DNA from: Micropterus salmoides
Lineage: Eukaryota > Chordata > Actinopteri > Centrarchiformes > Centrarchidae
Length of the DNA stretch: 64,000 bases
Assembly: GCF_014851395.1 (NCBI RefSeq)
Contig: NW_024040152.1
Span: forward strand, 21,934,644 to 21,998,643
Direction: 5' to 3'
Part shown: positions 55,401-58,657 of the stretch, in pieces
How the letters are laid out: every line of letters starts with the position of its first letter
Position numbering within the stretch: position 1 is the stretch's first letter
The notes under the pieces: model-generated
Database searches by the model: none
Told to the model about the DNA's origin: nothing
What the model saw: the letters and a program-made list of their open reading frames with translations, nothing else
Position numbers and translations under genes: made by a program

Positions 55401-58400
55401 AAATTTAGTGCCAAAATGATGAGTCAATTAAACAGAAAATAGATTGACAGTAACTGTAATGACGATTCATCCCTTGAAACAGTAATCAAGCAAAACAAAA
55501 AAATCTGCTGATAAATTCAGTGACAGTAATCCTTTGTTGCAGAGAGATCCTCGAGAGAAACCCAAACAGATTACTTTTAAGATAAAATCTATTAGATTCA
55601 ATTGGATTTAGGACATCATAGACCTTTGGCACAGTGGTAAAGTGATAAAGGGAAAGAGACAGGGATGAAGAGAGGATGAAGTAATCTGGATTGTTGAAAA
55701 GGAAGAGGATGAGCTTGAGAAAGCTGGACAAATGGCTTAAAGAAAAGGAGAGGAGAGAAAAGGTGACTTGTGGCTGTAATCTGGCTAAGCAGAGTAGGAG
55801 GAAAAGAGGATTGAGGTTTTCTGCAACAGAAACAGTTTTGGGTAGAAGCCGTACCTAATGTTACAAAATGACCTTGTAAACATACTAGAGGTGGAGAGGA
55901 TTAGATATCTTGGCAAATATCTTTAATTTAATATGGCAACCTTTCAGTCAACATCTGGAGGAAACCTCTAACGAAAACTACCAACCTTAACTTTAATAGC
56001 TGCTAGCTTTGGGATCTCTGGGTTTGTGTTTTGTTGGGGTGGGATTTATGATATACAGTAATTTTTACAATATTAACAGGTTTTAAATATTTTGCTGAGG
56101 TTCTTTTTCTCATTTCCTTCTCTATTTTTATATTTTCTTTGTTTATTTCTGTGTCTCTTAACATGAATTAAATGAATGAGGGTTTGTACATGTATTGTCC
56201 GTGTGTAATGGCATGACATGCTTGACAATGCTGTCTGTCTCTGAGAAAGAGTGTAAGGTTTAAAAGTTGCTGCCTGATTGCTGCATCACTACTAACCAAT
56301 TTCTTTCAAGTACAGCGTAGGCTAAACCCTGTTGTTAGAAAATATGCCTTATTTTTGTGTCTGTGTTACTATTTTCTATTGCATTATTAATGATTGGAGT
56401 ATTATCTTGTCCTTGGTTCTTTCGGTTACCTGTTCTTACAAGAAAACAATGGTTTATGTATCTATTTATAATTGCCAACAACTGTTCCAAACACCTCAAT
56501 AAAATATCTAAAATAGAAAGATCTGAAAGCCAACAGAGGAGGGATTCTGCTTCCTGTGTGGAAAAAATTATTATTAAAAAAGACAGACAGACGTACTTCA
56601 TGATTCATCAGCTCATGTCTAAACAGACCATCAGAAAGTTCCATAACTTCTCCGAGAAGCTGCAGCAAGATGTCTTACAGTCTTGATCAAAATTGGAGTA
56701 ATGTACAACAACAAGAGCAGCATCCAAAGTAAGGAAGATAAAGTACAACGGAGAGGTGTAAATAGGTATAGAAAGGAGAGTTGAAAAAGACAGTGGAAAA
56801 AAGACAGACAGACTGATGCAGTAGACGAGAGGAAGGTTGGTGAGGGGGGTTAGTTCTTCATAAAGCAGGTGTGTATTCCCTCCTGGTCAGAAGAGAGCAC
56901 ACAGAAAACAGACACAGAGACAGCTAAATGATAAACAGACCCTGAACCTGCAGCTCAAAACACTGGAAACAAATGACGTCATATTAAACACGGTCAGCTT
57001 GAATGTTCTTCATTTCTATTCCCAGTAAACCATTAAATCAGTTTTGAAGCCACCAATCAATCACATAAACTGTCCCTGGAGGCATCTTATTGTCTGGAAA
57101 GCATACAGTACAGCAGGGCAACTGTATTCCCTGGAGCTGGTTCAAGATATGATGTTATGTTAACTCTTGACTTAGGGAAAATACTATGAAGTGATCCTCT
57201 TTCCTACCAGGAGGACCGCCAGTCCAGAAACGGTAGATAAAACACTGGTTTCCACTCTAAAATTCACGCTAAAAAAATAATTAAAAGCTACATGTTTTAA
57301 AAATGTAGAATTCAAATCAAAGTTGGGTTATAAAGTGCAGCTATGTTATGTTCACTTCAAAGTGAAATGAAAGTTAATAAGTTCTAACCCTAAACCAAGC
57401 TCCACTACTTAATGGACCTTGAAGTAAGATTGTTTTTCCAAATGCTGGTTTCAAGGTTAAGAATGATCTTTGAAACTCAAGTCCTTAGAAATGCTCAGAA
57501 AAAATAGACATTTAAACATCTGCATTTTACAAGTGGGAAAAATCCATCTGCTGATGCAGATCAGGTAATATGATCAAAAGTAGTGATAGACCGGTTAATC
57601 GGATACCAGCACTCACAAGGCCGATATATCATCCTAAATGACACCAATCGAATCTAAAACCATTACCGACTAGCGTTAAAATATATTGTCATACTGAAGA
57701 GAATAATGCAGTAGAAATATGTCACCTCTAATCCTTAATAAGAGCCTTGTTCTGATCGCAAAACCCAATGTATATTTCTATTTTGTTAATATATAAAAAA
57801 TTCCATCTAAAACAACACATTGCTGGCTAAGATAACCATGTATATTGATTGTACTCTGCATTGGAATAATGGAATTATACATTACTTTTACAAAGCTTGA
57901 TGTTAATAGTGGCTGAGACAGTTAATAGACATTGAGCTGCTGCCGCTGGATGTTTTAGTGAACATCTGCACTTTATTACTGCACTACTGTTTTTTTAATG
58001 TGGTTGCGGTGACAATGATGCTGGTATAGATGATGACAGATGGCACCATCACTAGCAGAGAAACAACAGCTGACATGTGCGCAGCATTACAGCACCATTG
58101 TTCCATTAAAAAAACAACAACAAATACAAACAGGCATCTCAACCAGCTGTATAATAGCAATAGAACAAGGCACACAGAGCTACTACTTCAGCCTTAATCA
58201 GCTGTTTATCTCACCCAGACTCAAACACACACTCACACAAACTAAAAGTGCTGTGGAGTTTGGGAAATCAGGGAAACCTTGTAACAGCTGAACAATGTTG
58301 GGAATTTAAAGAATGAACCAAGACCACACATTGAAGCCTGTAACATAACAATCAAAGTTTTCAAACTACACTGACAGGATGAGGAGATGACATGTCATTC

Positions 58401-58657
58401 AGCTAAAACTTTGATGTCAATCAAATATTGCGTTGGGGTTACAGGAAGAGGTCCTATGAAGAATTTTCTGACATCATCATTTCGGATGAATTTACATTCA
58501 GCATTTGAATTATAAGAAAATAAATTTTTTTACAATATTTGCTAATCTAACTTATTATTGTTTTGGTTTTCACTGAAGTTGCAACTGTTCGAGTTGATGC
58601 TCTTACCTTGGTGGGAATGCGTGCTGTCAAGAGGTAGGCTCGGTGAGATGCCAGGGC
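1758..58657 (-). CDS. carmil1: CARMIL1 (LRRC16A) gene, 35 coding exons, both ends outside window
   Basis: Actin regulator that binds heterodimeric capping protein at the membrane and lowers its affinity for barbed ends; it also links to Arp2/3 and class I myosins (family knowledge). Joining the exons listed below on the minus strand gives one frame of about 1303 codons with GT-AG borders and matching phases throughout. It matches human CARMIL1 (about 1370 residues, recalled) in domain order: PH, linker, leucine-rich repeats, helical dimerisation domain, CPI and CSI motifs, basic membrane segment, proline-rich tail. CARMIL1 is favoured over CARMIL2 and CARMIL3 by the segments [25 protein letters not shown] and NGLMGRVDEGVDEFF. 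Missing: about 45 N-terminal residues above base 64000 and probably the extreme C terminus below base 1. No promoter or UTR of this gene is visible. Confidence 0.95.
2202..2468 (-). CDS. carmil1: CARMIL1 visible exon 34: proline-rich tail
   Basis: 267 nt; two bases finish an alanine, 88 codons, one base over. It contains TGSPEKTPRTETKPEPVPRL and VKPALAARPTIPQKPRTPSS, matching human TPEKNTKAEPKAE and SLAARPVIPQKPRTAS. Class I myosins bind PxxP sites in this region by SH3 domains (family knowledge). The acceptor is TGTCAG and the donor ATAG|GTACAG. Read-through past the donor stays open for 15 more codons, to a stop near 2152, so intron retention would give a shorter isoform. Confidence 0.93.
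2743..2779 (-). CDS. carmil1: CARMIL1 visible exon 33: 37-nt exon
   Basis: 37 nt; phase 0 start, one base over. It reads SSSPDRPDSNAT, comparable to human SSSPALSSVERSD. The support is the acceptor CTCCAG, the donor ACAG|GTGAGC, and phases that fit both neighbours (0 before, 1 after). The roughly 13 human residues between AEMKAKQE.RA and SSSP have no counterpart that I found, so a short exon of length divisible by three could be hidden in the 12.5-kb intron above. Confidence 0.75.
2780..3245. other. Intron between the 37-nt exon and the large element
   Basis: AT-rich sequence with no exon or repeat that I can name. A T-rich stretch lies at 2830-2870. It ends at the CA tract that borders the element. 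Confidence 0.5.
3246..3312. repeat. (CA)n microsatellite, left border of the large element
   Basis: An uninterrupted AC/CA run of 67 bp. Confidence 0.99.
4100..6180 (+). repeat. Left subterminal array, five related motif blocks
   Basis: Blocks centred near 4270, 4860, 5330, 5790 and 6130 share GTCCACTGTTGG, about 30 bp later GTYCCCTCTTAGATAG, then a CACACTCCAACAT tail. Flanking sequences repeat too: 4123-4450 with 4697-5040 (about 574 bp apart), 4455-4575 with 5622-5745, and 5100-5290 with 5910-6095. So the array mixes at least two unit types and has suffered deletions. Confidence 0.85.
4471..4635 (+). other. Unidentified 54-codon open segment inside the left array
   Basis: An in-frame stop precedes 4471. 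The frame then runs TFKSLKFDPPPEKLLSFAKK, CVTHITHEKKTITDDMTSRG, KVDPLLKCGMKMLV and stops at 4633-4635. There is no start codon at its beginning. A second copy at 5638-5745 keeps the first part almost unchanged (one E to D change) and then diverges after ITDD. I do not recognise the family. It could be a captured exon, a relic of the element's own gene, or chance. Confidence 0.4.
7379..7530. mobile_element. Tc1/mariner-type MITE, 152 bp
   Basis: It starts CACTATATGGGCAAAGG and ends TTTTTGTCCATACTAGTG, which are inverted copies, and it is flanked by TA on both sides, the target duplication of the Tc1/mariner superfamily. The ends resemble the widespread fish family with CACTATATGGACAAAAGTAT termini (recalled). 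Confidence 0.75.
8211..8419 (+). promoter_or_regulatory. Promoter-like CCAAT/TATA pair followed by a splice donor
   Basis: ACCAATCA at 8211-8218 lies about 30 bp before TATATATATT at 8246. That spacing puts a start site near 8275, and ACG|GTATGT at 8414 is a good donor; GAG|GTAAGT at 8491 is another. It lies inside the large element, on the strand opposite to CARMIL1. No open frame of note follows. Such motif pairs can arise by chance in AT-rich DNA. Confidence 0.3.
8581..8600. repeat. (TA)n microsatellite
   Basis: Ten TA units, continuing from a CATGTACATA start. Confidence 0.95.
9668..10319 (+). pseudogene. Tc1-like transposase remnant with 3' terminal repeat, internally deleted
   Basis: The frame from about 9855 reads NRLEWANAH, then WRLALWRGVLFMDESQFSLC, and later GGGGVMVWAGVFHGQQTQ and FLAWPAYSPE, which are Tc1-family DDE transposase blocks. 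Stops and frame changes break it (after VVD near 10015, and around 10180). After about 10275 the sequence jumps to the terminal-repeat end GTGTTGCGTTTATAATTTTG TTCAGTGTA. The left end and the DNA-binding part are missing. The family is common in teleosts. Confidence 0.85.
11590..13435 (-). repeat. Right subterminal tandem array, three units of about 580-595 bp
   Basis: The block around CTATCTAAGAGGGAAC recurs at 11782, 12359 and 12957, always followed by GAACAGTGGACTCCTGTCG and ACAAGTGTGGTCC. The block is the reverse complement of the left array block. The parts of units two and three around 12200-12480 and 12795-13070 look almost identical, and unit one is more diverged. A partial unit precedes 11750. 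Confidence 0.9.
13817..13857. repeat. (CA)n microsatellite, right border of the large element
   Basis: A 41-bp CA run directly after GGTTGGTAAGTG. Confidence 0.99.
13858..15285. other. Intron between the large element and exon 32
   Basis: No exon recognised. It contains a C-rich run at 14231-14258 and the (TTA)n tract. This is where a small missing exon could lie, but none with good borders and homology was found. Confidence 0.5.
14560..14580. repeat. (TTA)n microsatellite
   Basis: Seven ATT/TTA units in the intron between the element and the exon at 15286. Confidence 0.9.
15286..15496 (-). CDS. carmil1: CARMIL1 visible exon 32: Ser-rich tail with MGSGLLAEMKAKQE block
   Basis: 211 nt; completes an arginine, 70 codons, phase 0 end. 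It contains ELRTPDSIDE, then SPQGGRRYPGLQIMGSGL and LAEMKAKQERRAHK, matching human KTPDSFEE and RRYGVQVMGSGLLAEMKAKQ. The acceptor is CTGCAG and the donor AAG|GTGAGG. It is followed by a 12.5-kb intron holding the large repeat element. Confidence 0.95.
15605..15850 (-). CDS. carmil1: CARMIL1 visible exon 31: basic membrane-binding segment
   Basis: 246 nt; one base finishes a lysine, 81 codons, two bases over. Residues 12-26 of the exon read EKKKSKGGFLNLIKR, the basic-hydrophobic membrane-binding segment (human SSGFLNLIKSRSKS). A short tandem KLDKSDKLDKSDKSEK follows that I do not recall in human. The exon then ends IPEEPSSPKVAVKSPAPEPK, matching human TEEPSSPKGAVRSPP. The acceptor is TCCCAG and the donor CCAG|GTAGAG. 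Confidence 0.95.
16018..16127 (-). CDS. carmil1: CARMIL1 visible exon 30: CARMIL-specific interaction (CSI) motif
   Basis: 110 nt; phase 0 start, two bases over. It reads QINSAPSQDGEQNGLMGRVD, then EGVDEFFSTKVTKMDS. The run GEQNGLMGRVDEGVDEFF is identical to human and is the CSI motif, the second capping-protein contact, found only in CARMILs. The acceptor is TTTCAG and the donor CCAA|GTAAGC. Confidence 0.97.
16295..16521 (-). CDS. carmil1: CARMIL1 visible exon 29: capping-protein-interaction (CPI) motif
   Basis: 227 nt; two bases finish a glutamate, 75 codons, phase 0 end. It starts MEFDLDKALEDVPIHVED and ends KKLQHFTKQRPRRNKKTHSS KVP. The CPI motif LxHxTxxRPKx6P contacts capping protein and is present as LQHFTKQRPR. 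The motif lysine is arginine here, and the proline expected six residues later is serine, with the next proline four residues further on. The acceptor is TTACAG and the donor CCT|GTGAGT. Confidence 0.95.
16727..16793 (-). CDS. carmil1: CARMIL1 visible exon 28: conserved basic segment
   Basis: 67 nt; phase 0 start, one base over. It reads [20 protein letters not shown] and AF, nearly identical to human [20 protein letters not shown]. This basic stretch precedes the capping-protein-binding region. The acceptor is TTTCAG and the donor TTTG|GTAAGA. Confidence 0.97.
16794..19115. other. CARMIL1 intron 27-28 (2.3 kb)
   Basis: No exon recognised on either strand. It holds an (ATT)n tract at 17007-17020, purine-rich DNA at 17690-17860 and the interspersed repeat at 18838-19095. 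Confidence 0.6.
18838..19095. repeat. Interspersed teleost repeat beside exon 27
   Basis: It runs from a short CA tract, through GGTTATTACATAGACTTGCA, CTTACCCTAACCAAAACC, TGAAATGGGGACATGGCTTT and AGTCTGTCCCCGAAAGTATC, to another CA-rich end. I recognise this as a repeat common in spiny-rayed fish, class unknown to me. Confidence 0.55.
19116..19256 (-). CDS. carmil1: CARMIL1 visible exon 27: inter-domain segment
   Basis: 141 nt, 47 codons, phase 0/0. It starts ADHLVRRGRPLVQQESVDLD and ends ERLDDLETCM, matching human ADHFSRRG.TLPQQES and IERLEDLDTCM. The acceptor is CTCACAG and the donor ATG|GTAGGT. The intronic repeat at 18838-19095 begins about 20 bp past the donor. Confidence 0.95.
19658..19745 (-). 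CDS. carmil1: CARMIL1 visible exon 26: end of dimerisation domain
   Basis: 88 nt; completes a serine, 29 codons, phase 0 end. It reads [20 protein letters not shown] and ALSTSQLTL, matching human [20 protein letters not shown]. The acceptor is CTGTCAG and the donor CTCTA|GTAAGA, weaker than usual because the last exon base is A. Confidence 0.95.
19924..20099 (-). CDS. carmil1: CARMIL1 visible exon 25: helical dimerisation domain
   Basis: 176 nt; phase 0 start, two bases over. It reads [20 protein letters not shown], then CNLRPELIKASSAKMVVPKS, then FVTKTLLEQSGVDIINKI, close to human CARMIL1 and the part that best separates it from CARMIL2/3. The acceptor is CTCCAG and the donor TCAG|GTGTGT. 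Confidence 0.97.
20652..20783 (-). CDS. carmil1: CARMIL1 visible exon 24: helical dimerisation domain
   Basis: 132 nt, 44 codons, phase 0/0. It reads LLPNLYHLGSAAREEVNSSS, then VGPIQEKLESMAGEVTTVMD, then QQLQ, matching human LLPNLYHVGG...PIQETLESMAGEVT. The middle (SAAREEVNSSS) diverges from human as a loop would. The acceptor is CCCCAG and the donor CAG|GTAGGG. Confidence 0.95.
20935..21063 (-). CDS. carmil1: CARMIL1 visible exon 23: helical dimerisation domain
   Basis: 129 nt, 43 codons, phase 0/0. It reads MIERICVKVQDHLNSLRNSE, then TDAILEDVRSAENLIKDARN, then SKT, matching human ICVKVQDHLNSLRN and RLMRDAKNSKT. The acceptor is TTTCAG and the donor ACG|GTAAGG. Confidence 0.96.
21513..21611 (-). 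CDS. carmil1: CARMIL1 visible exon 22: helical dimerisation domain
   Basis: 99 nt, 33 codons, phase 0/0. It reads IENYLYRNHETRKYLQEQAY and RLQQGIVTTTTQQ, nearly identical to human. This is the first helix after the leucine-rich repeats; the helical domain mediates CARMIL antiparallel dimerisation (family knowledge). The acceptor is CTGCAG and the donor CAG|GTATGT. Confidence 0.97.
21700..22186. repeat. Intronic insertion flanked by 54-bp imperfect direct repeats
   Basis: The block around ACTATTACAGGACAGCTGGA occurs at 21700-21755 and again at 22133-22186, nine bases from the donor of exon 21. The 377 bp between them are homologous to 23205-23612, which lacks these flanks. Confidence 0.8.
22196..22289 (-). 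CDS. carmil1: CARMIL1 visible exon 21: LRR C-terminal cap
   Basis: 94 nt; one base finishes a lysine, 31 codons, phase 0 end. It reads NFTIRFMPIPIIDASQALKA and SPEKTEDALLK, matching human TLRFMPIPMYDASQALK and PEKTEDALQK. The acceptor is ATTAG and the donor AAG|GTACGC. The intron just past the donor carries a duplicated 54-bp block (see 21700-22186). Confidence 0.96.
23205..23612. repeat. Second copy of the intronic block found at 21763-22131
   Basis: It shares CTTCAACAAAATAGAATGG, TTTAATCTCTGCTTGGAATA, CACTTGCGCAGATTAT and CAAGCATTATGAATCAGTTT with the first copy in the same order and orientation. Small insertions and deletions separate them. Confidence 0.85.
23651..23693. repeat. (CG)/(CA)n microsatellite
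   Basis: CGCG-interrupted CA tract, about 43 bp. Confidence 0.95.
24266..24334 (-). CDS. carmil1: CARMIL1 visible exon 20: LRR
   Basis: 69 nt; one base finishes an arginine, 22 codons, two bases over. It reads TVIWDKNNTSPQGLQDVAAA and LE, matching human TVIWDKNNITAQGFQDIA. The acceptor is GTGCAG and the donor GAA|GTAAGG. Confidence 0.96.
24791..24938 (+). mobile_element. 3' tail of an RTE-type LINE, with (ATGG)n end
   Basis: It contains CAGGCGTCCTGTCAAGGGTG, TCAGCTGGGATAGGCTCCAG, CCCCCCGCAACCCTG and CGGTTGATGATGGATGGATGG. This order is the well-known 3' end of RTE-like (Expander-type) elements in fish genomes (recalled). No coding part remains. Confidence 0.7.
25328..25500 (-). CDS. carmil1: CARMIL1 visible exon 19: two LRRs
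   Basis: 173 nt; phase 0 start, two bases over. It reads PLTSLSLADSRLKSDLTIVL, then NALGSNSSLTRLDISGNAMG, then DMGAKMLAKALQINSKL. LDISGNAMGDMGAKMLAKAL is a clear LRR and nearly identical to human. The acceptor is CCACAG and the donor TCAG|GTGAGT. Confidence 0.97.
28531..28770. mobile_element. Truncated copy of the MITE family seen at 50001-50426
   Basis: It begins TGGAATAGTTCAGCATTTTT and contains GTTAGCTTAGTTTAACATA, AACAGCTAGCCTGGCTCTGT and CCAGCACTTCTAATGCTAAC, matching the internal order of the fuller copy. The far terminal repeat is missing. Confidence 0.65.
29229..29300. repeat. (CA)n microsatellite
   Basis: Uninterrupted 72-bp CA run. The long Thr-His and Cys-Val open frames over it are artefacts. 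Confidence 0.99.
29940..29994 (-). CDS. carmil1: CARMIL1 visible exon 18: LRR
   Basis: 55 nt; one base finishes a lysine, 18 codons, phase 0 end. It reads NLAPVLDSLVHMIQEEES, matching human NLTPVLDNLVQMIQDEES. The acceptor is ACTTAG and the donor TCG|GTGAGT. A 4.4-kb intron follows. Confidence 0.95.
30150..30206. repeat. AT-rich (TTA)n tract
   Basis: Interrupted TTA/TATA repeats between exons 17 and 18. Confidence 0.8.
30455..30554 (-). CDS. carmil1: CARMIL1 visible exon 17: LRR
   Basis: 100 nt; two bases finish a glycine, 32 codons, two bases over. It reads LDSDLSTLLVWLAKNRSIRH and LSLGKNFNNIKS, matching human [20 protein letters not shown]. The acceptor is CTCCAG and the donor TAA|GTAAGA. 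Only 134 bp of intron separate it from the exon above. Confidence 0.96.
30689..30770 (-). CDS. carmil1: CARMIL1 visible exon 16: LRR
   Basis: 82 nt; phase 0 start, one base over. It reads [20 protein letters not shown] and SLDISDN, matching human [20 protein letters not shown] followed by SLDISDN. The acceptor is TTCCAG and the donor AACG|GTGAGA. Confidence 0.96.
30771..32494. other. CARMIL1 intron 15-16 (1.7 kb)
   Basis: No exon or named transposon seen. It holds the (GT)n/(GA)n tract at 31747-31780. Confidence 0.55.
31747..31780. repeat. (GT)n then (GA)n microsatellite
   Basis: Thirteen GT units followed by about four GA units. Confidence 0.95.
32495..32564 (-). CDS. carmil1: CARMIL1 visible exon 15: LRR
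   Basis: 70 nt; one base finishes a lysine, 23 codons, phase 0 end. It reads ALLLGLASNLSLKDVSLDLS and CCE, matching human [20 protein letters not shown]. The acceptor is TTTTAG and the donor GAG|GTAAGA. Confidence 0.95.
32986..33090 (-). CDS. carmil1: CARMIL1 visible exon 14: LRR
   Basis: 105 nt; completes an arginine, 34 codons, two bases over. It reads KGKEVPPSFKHFFSSAMSLS and SINVSGTKLPPEAL, matching human KGKEVPPSFKQFFSS and the following SGTKL repeat. The acceptor is a T-rich tract ending TAG and the donor CAA|GTGAGA. Confidence 0.96.
33091..34356. other. CARMIL1 intron 13-14 (1.3 kb)
   Basis: I see no exon or recognisable repeat except a short CA tract near 33288. Confidence 0.5.
34357..34433 (-). 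CDS. carmil1: CARMIL1 visible exon 13: LRR
   Basis: 77 nt; phase 0 start, two bases over. It reads VCSALLRGSVQHLSVLNLSK and SVFPH, matching human CGALLRGCLQYLAVLNLSR. The acceptor is TTCCAG and the donor ACAG|GTAAGA. Confidence 0.95.
35197..35274 (-). CDS. carmil1: CARMIL1 visible exon 12: LRR
   Basis: 78 nt, 26 codons, phase 0/0. It reads HFYHFLGQPNSLGTLDLSNT and DCSLDL, matching human [20 protein letters not shown]. The acceptor is ATTTAG and the donor CTG|GTGAGT. Confidence 0.95.
35605..35936 (+). mobile_element. tRNA-derived SINE with LINE-like tail
   Basis: The head GGGGCGGCAGTAGCTCAGTC carries an RNA polymerase III A box, and CTGGTTCGACC about 40 bp later is the B box. The body contains CACCTCCTGGGCACTGCCGA and the 3' end TTGCGGGATTAATAAAGTAT followed by a (TTC)n tail, as in LINE-mobilised SINEs of fish. 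It sits in the intron between exons 11 and 12, opposite to CARMIL1. Confidence 0.85.
36199..36302 (-). CDS. carmil1: CARMIL1 visible exon 11: LRR
   Basis: 104 nt; two bases finish a glycine, then 34 codons, ending in phase 0. It reads VNSLCQSLSANPSIPSSLVH and LDLSGNVLRGDDMQ. The block LDLSGNVLRGDD is identical in human CARMIL1. The acceptor is TTTTAG and the donor CAG|GTACAA. Confidence 0.97.
36303..37812. other. CARMIL1 intron 10-11 (1.5 kb)
   Basis: No exon recognised. A short CA/CG tract at 36308-36330 lies next to exon 11. Nothing else that I can name. Confidence 0.5.
37813..37899 (-). CDS. carmil1: CARMIL1 visible exon 10: LRR
   Basis: 87 nt; two bases finish a glycine, then 28 codons, one base over. 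It reads ISSLGAQFAKLRMGLKHLNF and SKTSLSPK, matching human [20 protein letters not shown]. The acceptor is CTGCAG and the donor AAAG|GTGTGT. The intron above it contains both hAT-like copies. Confidence 0.95.
38093..39576. mobile_element. hAT-like non-autonomous DNA transposon, 1.5 kb
   Basis: It starts TAGAGCCTGACCGATTTATC and ends CCCATATCGATCGAGTTCTA, imperfect inverted repeats. It has subterminal copies of GATATT and CCGATATAT, as in the widespread fish family with TAGAG.CCGACCGATATGGG ends (recalled). The body carries GCCCACCAGAGGGCGAGCTG, shared with the copy at 40636, and an ATG|GTGAGT near 38346. No transposase frame is visible. I see no clean 8-bp target duplication. Confidence 0.7.
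40049..40101. repeat. (TA)n/(CA)n compound microsatellite
   Basis: About 44 bp of AT followed by ACACACAC, about 140 bp below exon 9. Confidence 0.98.
40237..40331 (-). CDS. carmil1: CARMIL1 visible exon 9: LRR
   Basis: 95 nt; completes a threonine, ends with one base. It reads DFAQKLAAALAHNPSSGLTT and INLANNPLEDR. The INLANNPLEDRG pattern is a canonical LRR and matches human INLAGNPLEDRG. The acceptor is CTACAG and the donor AGAG|GTACTA. A (TA)n/(CA)n microsatellite lies about 140 bp below. Confidence 0.96.
40636..41060. mobile_element. Short inverted relative of the hAT-like element at 38093
   Basis: It begins TAGAGCGCGACCGGTTTTGG and carries GATATATCAGCTGATATTC and AGAGTTCCCTCTGGTGGACA. 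The last is the reverse complement of the CCACCAGAGGG block of the larger copy. About 425 bp, so it looks like an internal-deletion derivative. The right boundary is approximate. Confidence 0.6.
41787..41875 (-). CDS. carmil1: CARMIL1 visible exon 8: LRR
   Basis: 89 nt; phase 0 start, two bases over. It reads SADVCEQILRVVSRSSRLEE and LVLDNAGLK, a leucine-rich repeat with the LEELVL.NAGL consensus of CARMIL1. The acceptor is TTTAG and the donor AAAC|GTGAGA. Confidence 0.95.
43409..43448. repeat. (TG)n microsatellite
   Basis: Uninterrupted 40-bp run. Confidence 0.98.
45020..45245. repeat. Interspersed GTTAGCATGCTAAC-type teleost repeat
   Basis: It contains ACTTTGTGTTTAGTGCTAAT, AAATGTTAACATGCTAACAC, TTAGCATGCTGACGTTAGCA and TTTAGCTCAAAACACTGCTG. 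I know this order as an abundant repeat in spiny-rayed fish; its class is unclear. The left boundary may extend to about 44870. Confidence 0.65.
46214..46289 (-). CDS. carmil1: CARMIL1 visible exon 7: start of LRR domain
   Basis: 76 nt; completes an arginine and ends in phase 0. It reads DLVAIIAVLEFNQWFTKLST and KDYKL. The block NQWFTKL is a CARMIL signature at the N-terminal cap of the leucine-rich repeats. The acceptor is CCTCAG and the donor CTG|GTTAGT, followed by a 4.3-kb intron. Confidence 0.96.
46580..46653 (-). CDS. carmil1: CARMIL1 visible exon 6: linker before LRRs
   Basis: 74 nt; phase 0 start, two bases over at the end. It reads [20 protein letters not shown] and HLEN, nearly the same as human CARMIL1 [20 protein letters not shown]. 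The acceptor is TTCCAG and the donor ACAG|GTGAGT. Confidence 0.96.
46980..47050 (-). CDS. carmil1: CARMIL1 visible exon 5: N-terminal linker
   Basis: 71 nt: two bases finish the split glycine, then 23 codons. It reads GFSQMYRCVCDWLGL, then HREEVQW. This GFSQMY...REEVQWDVDTIY block is conserved across CARMIL1-3. The acceptor is CCTAG and the donor TGG|GTCAGT. Confidence 0.95.
47333..47430 (-). CDS. carmil1: CARMIL1 visible exon 4: PH-LRR linker
   Basis: 98 nt. It completes a serine split from the exon above and ends with one base. It reads KVMKKLCMEPPDRLTSLQTL and then ends in PAEPGPC, matching the human linker MEPSERLASLQALW...EQGPCG. The acceptor is CCTCAG and the donor GTG|GTAAGA. Confidence 0.95.
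48428..48549 (-). CDS. carmil1: CARMIL1 visible exon 3: end of PH domain
   Basis: 122 nt; starts in phase 0 and ends with two bases of a split codon. It reads LFIEYERGSFSLKL and then AHIGNCLLRICPGLPP, which is the C-terminal PH strand and helix followed by the IFPGLSP-like turn of human CARMIL1. The acceptor is TTTTAG and the donor CTAG|GTGAGT. This domain contributes to lipid and membrane binding. Confidence 0.95.
48550..50000. other. CARMIL1 intron 2-3, part without repeats
   Basis: AT-rich sequence with nothing recognisable. The rest of this intron (50001-50731) is two adjacent MITEs. Confidence 0.5.
50001..50426. mobile_element. MITE with about 45-bp terminal inverted repeats
   Basis: The left end reads TTTTGGAAAATACACTTACC and CTGCTTTCTTGC. 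The reverse complement of the right end reads TTTTGGAAATACACTTACTC and ACTTTCTTGC. The body holds GCGGTTAGCCTAGCATAAAG and CCTACCAGCATCTCTAAAG, shared with copies at 28531 and 62064. Confidence 0.8.
50428..50731. mobile_element. Second MITE, abutting the first
   Basis: It starts AGTGGTCATATTATGCTCAT and ends AGGCATAATATGACCATGCT, an inverted pair sharing GGTCATATTATGC. TTAA lies at its left border (50424-50427). I recognise these ends from an abundant fish MITE family. It ends about 45 bp from exon 2. Confidence 0.75.
50777..50836 (-). CDS. carmil1: CARMIL1 visible exon 2: PH domain
   Basis: 60 nt, 20 codons, phase 0/0. It starts VEHSFNYLEIQG and ends CNKPTQ, matching the PH-domain beta strands of CARMIL1 (human FSYLEIHG). 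The acceptor is CAG and the donor CAG|GTACAG. The exon lies about 45 bp above the end of a MITE (50428-50731), so transposon DNA sits close to its donor. Confidence 0.93.
51747..51768. repeat. (CA)n microsatellite
   Basis: Eleven CA units. Confidence 0.95.
52730..54065. repeat. Diverged repeat with recurrent ATGAGATC/CTCAGGAG words, interrupted
   Basis: Similar phrases recur on both sides of a SINE-like insertion, for example GTGAGATCTCATAG, CTCATCCTTTTCTCCTAAGG, TTCATCTCAGGAG, TTGGCCTCAGGAGCAAAAAC and GTTTTAGGAGCAAAAATTCA. This suggests one old transposon or tandem family. I could not define its termini. Confidence 0.4.
53633..53740 (+). mobile_element. tRNA-like SINE head
   Basis: AGCTGGATGGCGCAGTGGCA resembles an A box and GGGGTTCAAATCCAGCTC a B box, about 50 bp apart. 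There is no convincing cloverleaf for a working tRNA, so a SINE is more likely. The 3' extent is uncertain. Confidence 0.5.
58607..58657 (-). CDS. carmil1: CARMIL1 visible exon 1: PH domain strand
   Basis: 51 nt, 17 codons, phase 0 at both ends. It reads ALASHRAYLLTARIPTK, matching the PH-domain segment of human CARMIL1 that ends TARIPTK. The acceptor is a pyrimidine tract ending CAG and the donor is AAG|GTAAGA. The preceding exon, ending in phase 0, was not found up to base 64000. An isolated exon with about 7.8 kb of intron below it. Confidence 0.9.

Larger units (their letters stand above)
50837..58606. other. CARMIL1 intron 1-2 (7.8 kb)
   Basis: No exon recognised. It contains a CA tract (51747-51768), a region of repeated GAGATCTC-like words (52730-54065), a SINE-like insertion (53633-53740) and a possible hAT fragment (57580-57640). 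Confidence 0.6.
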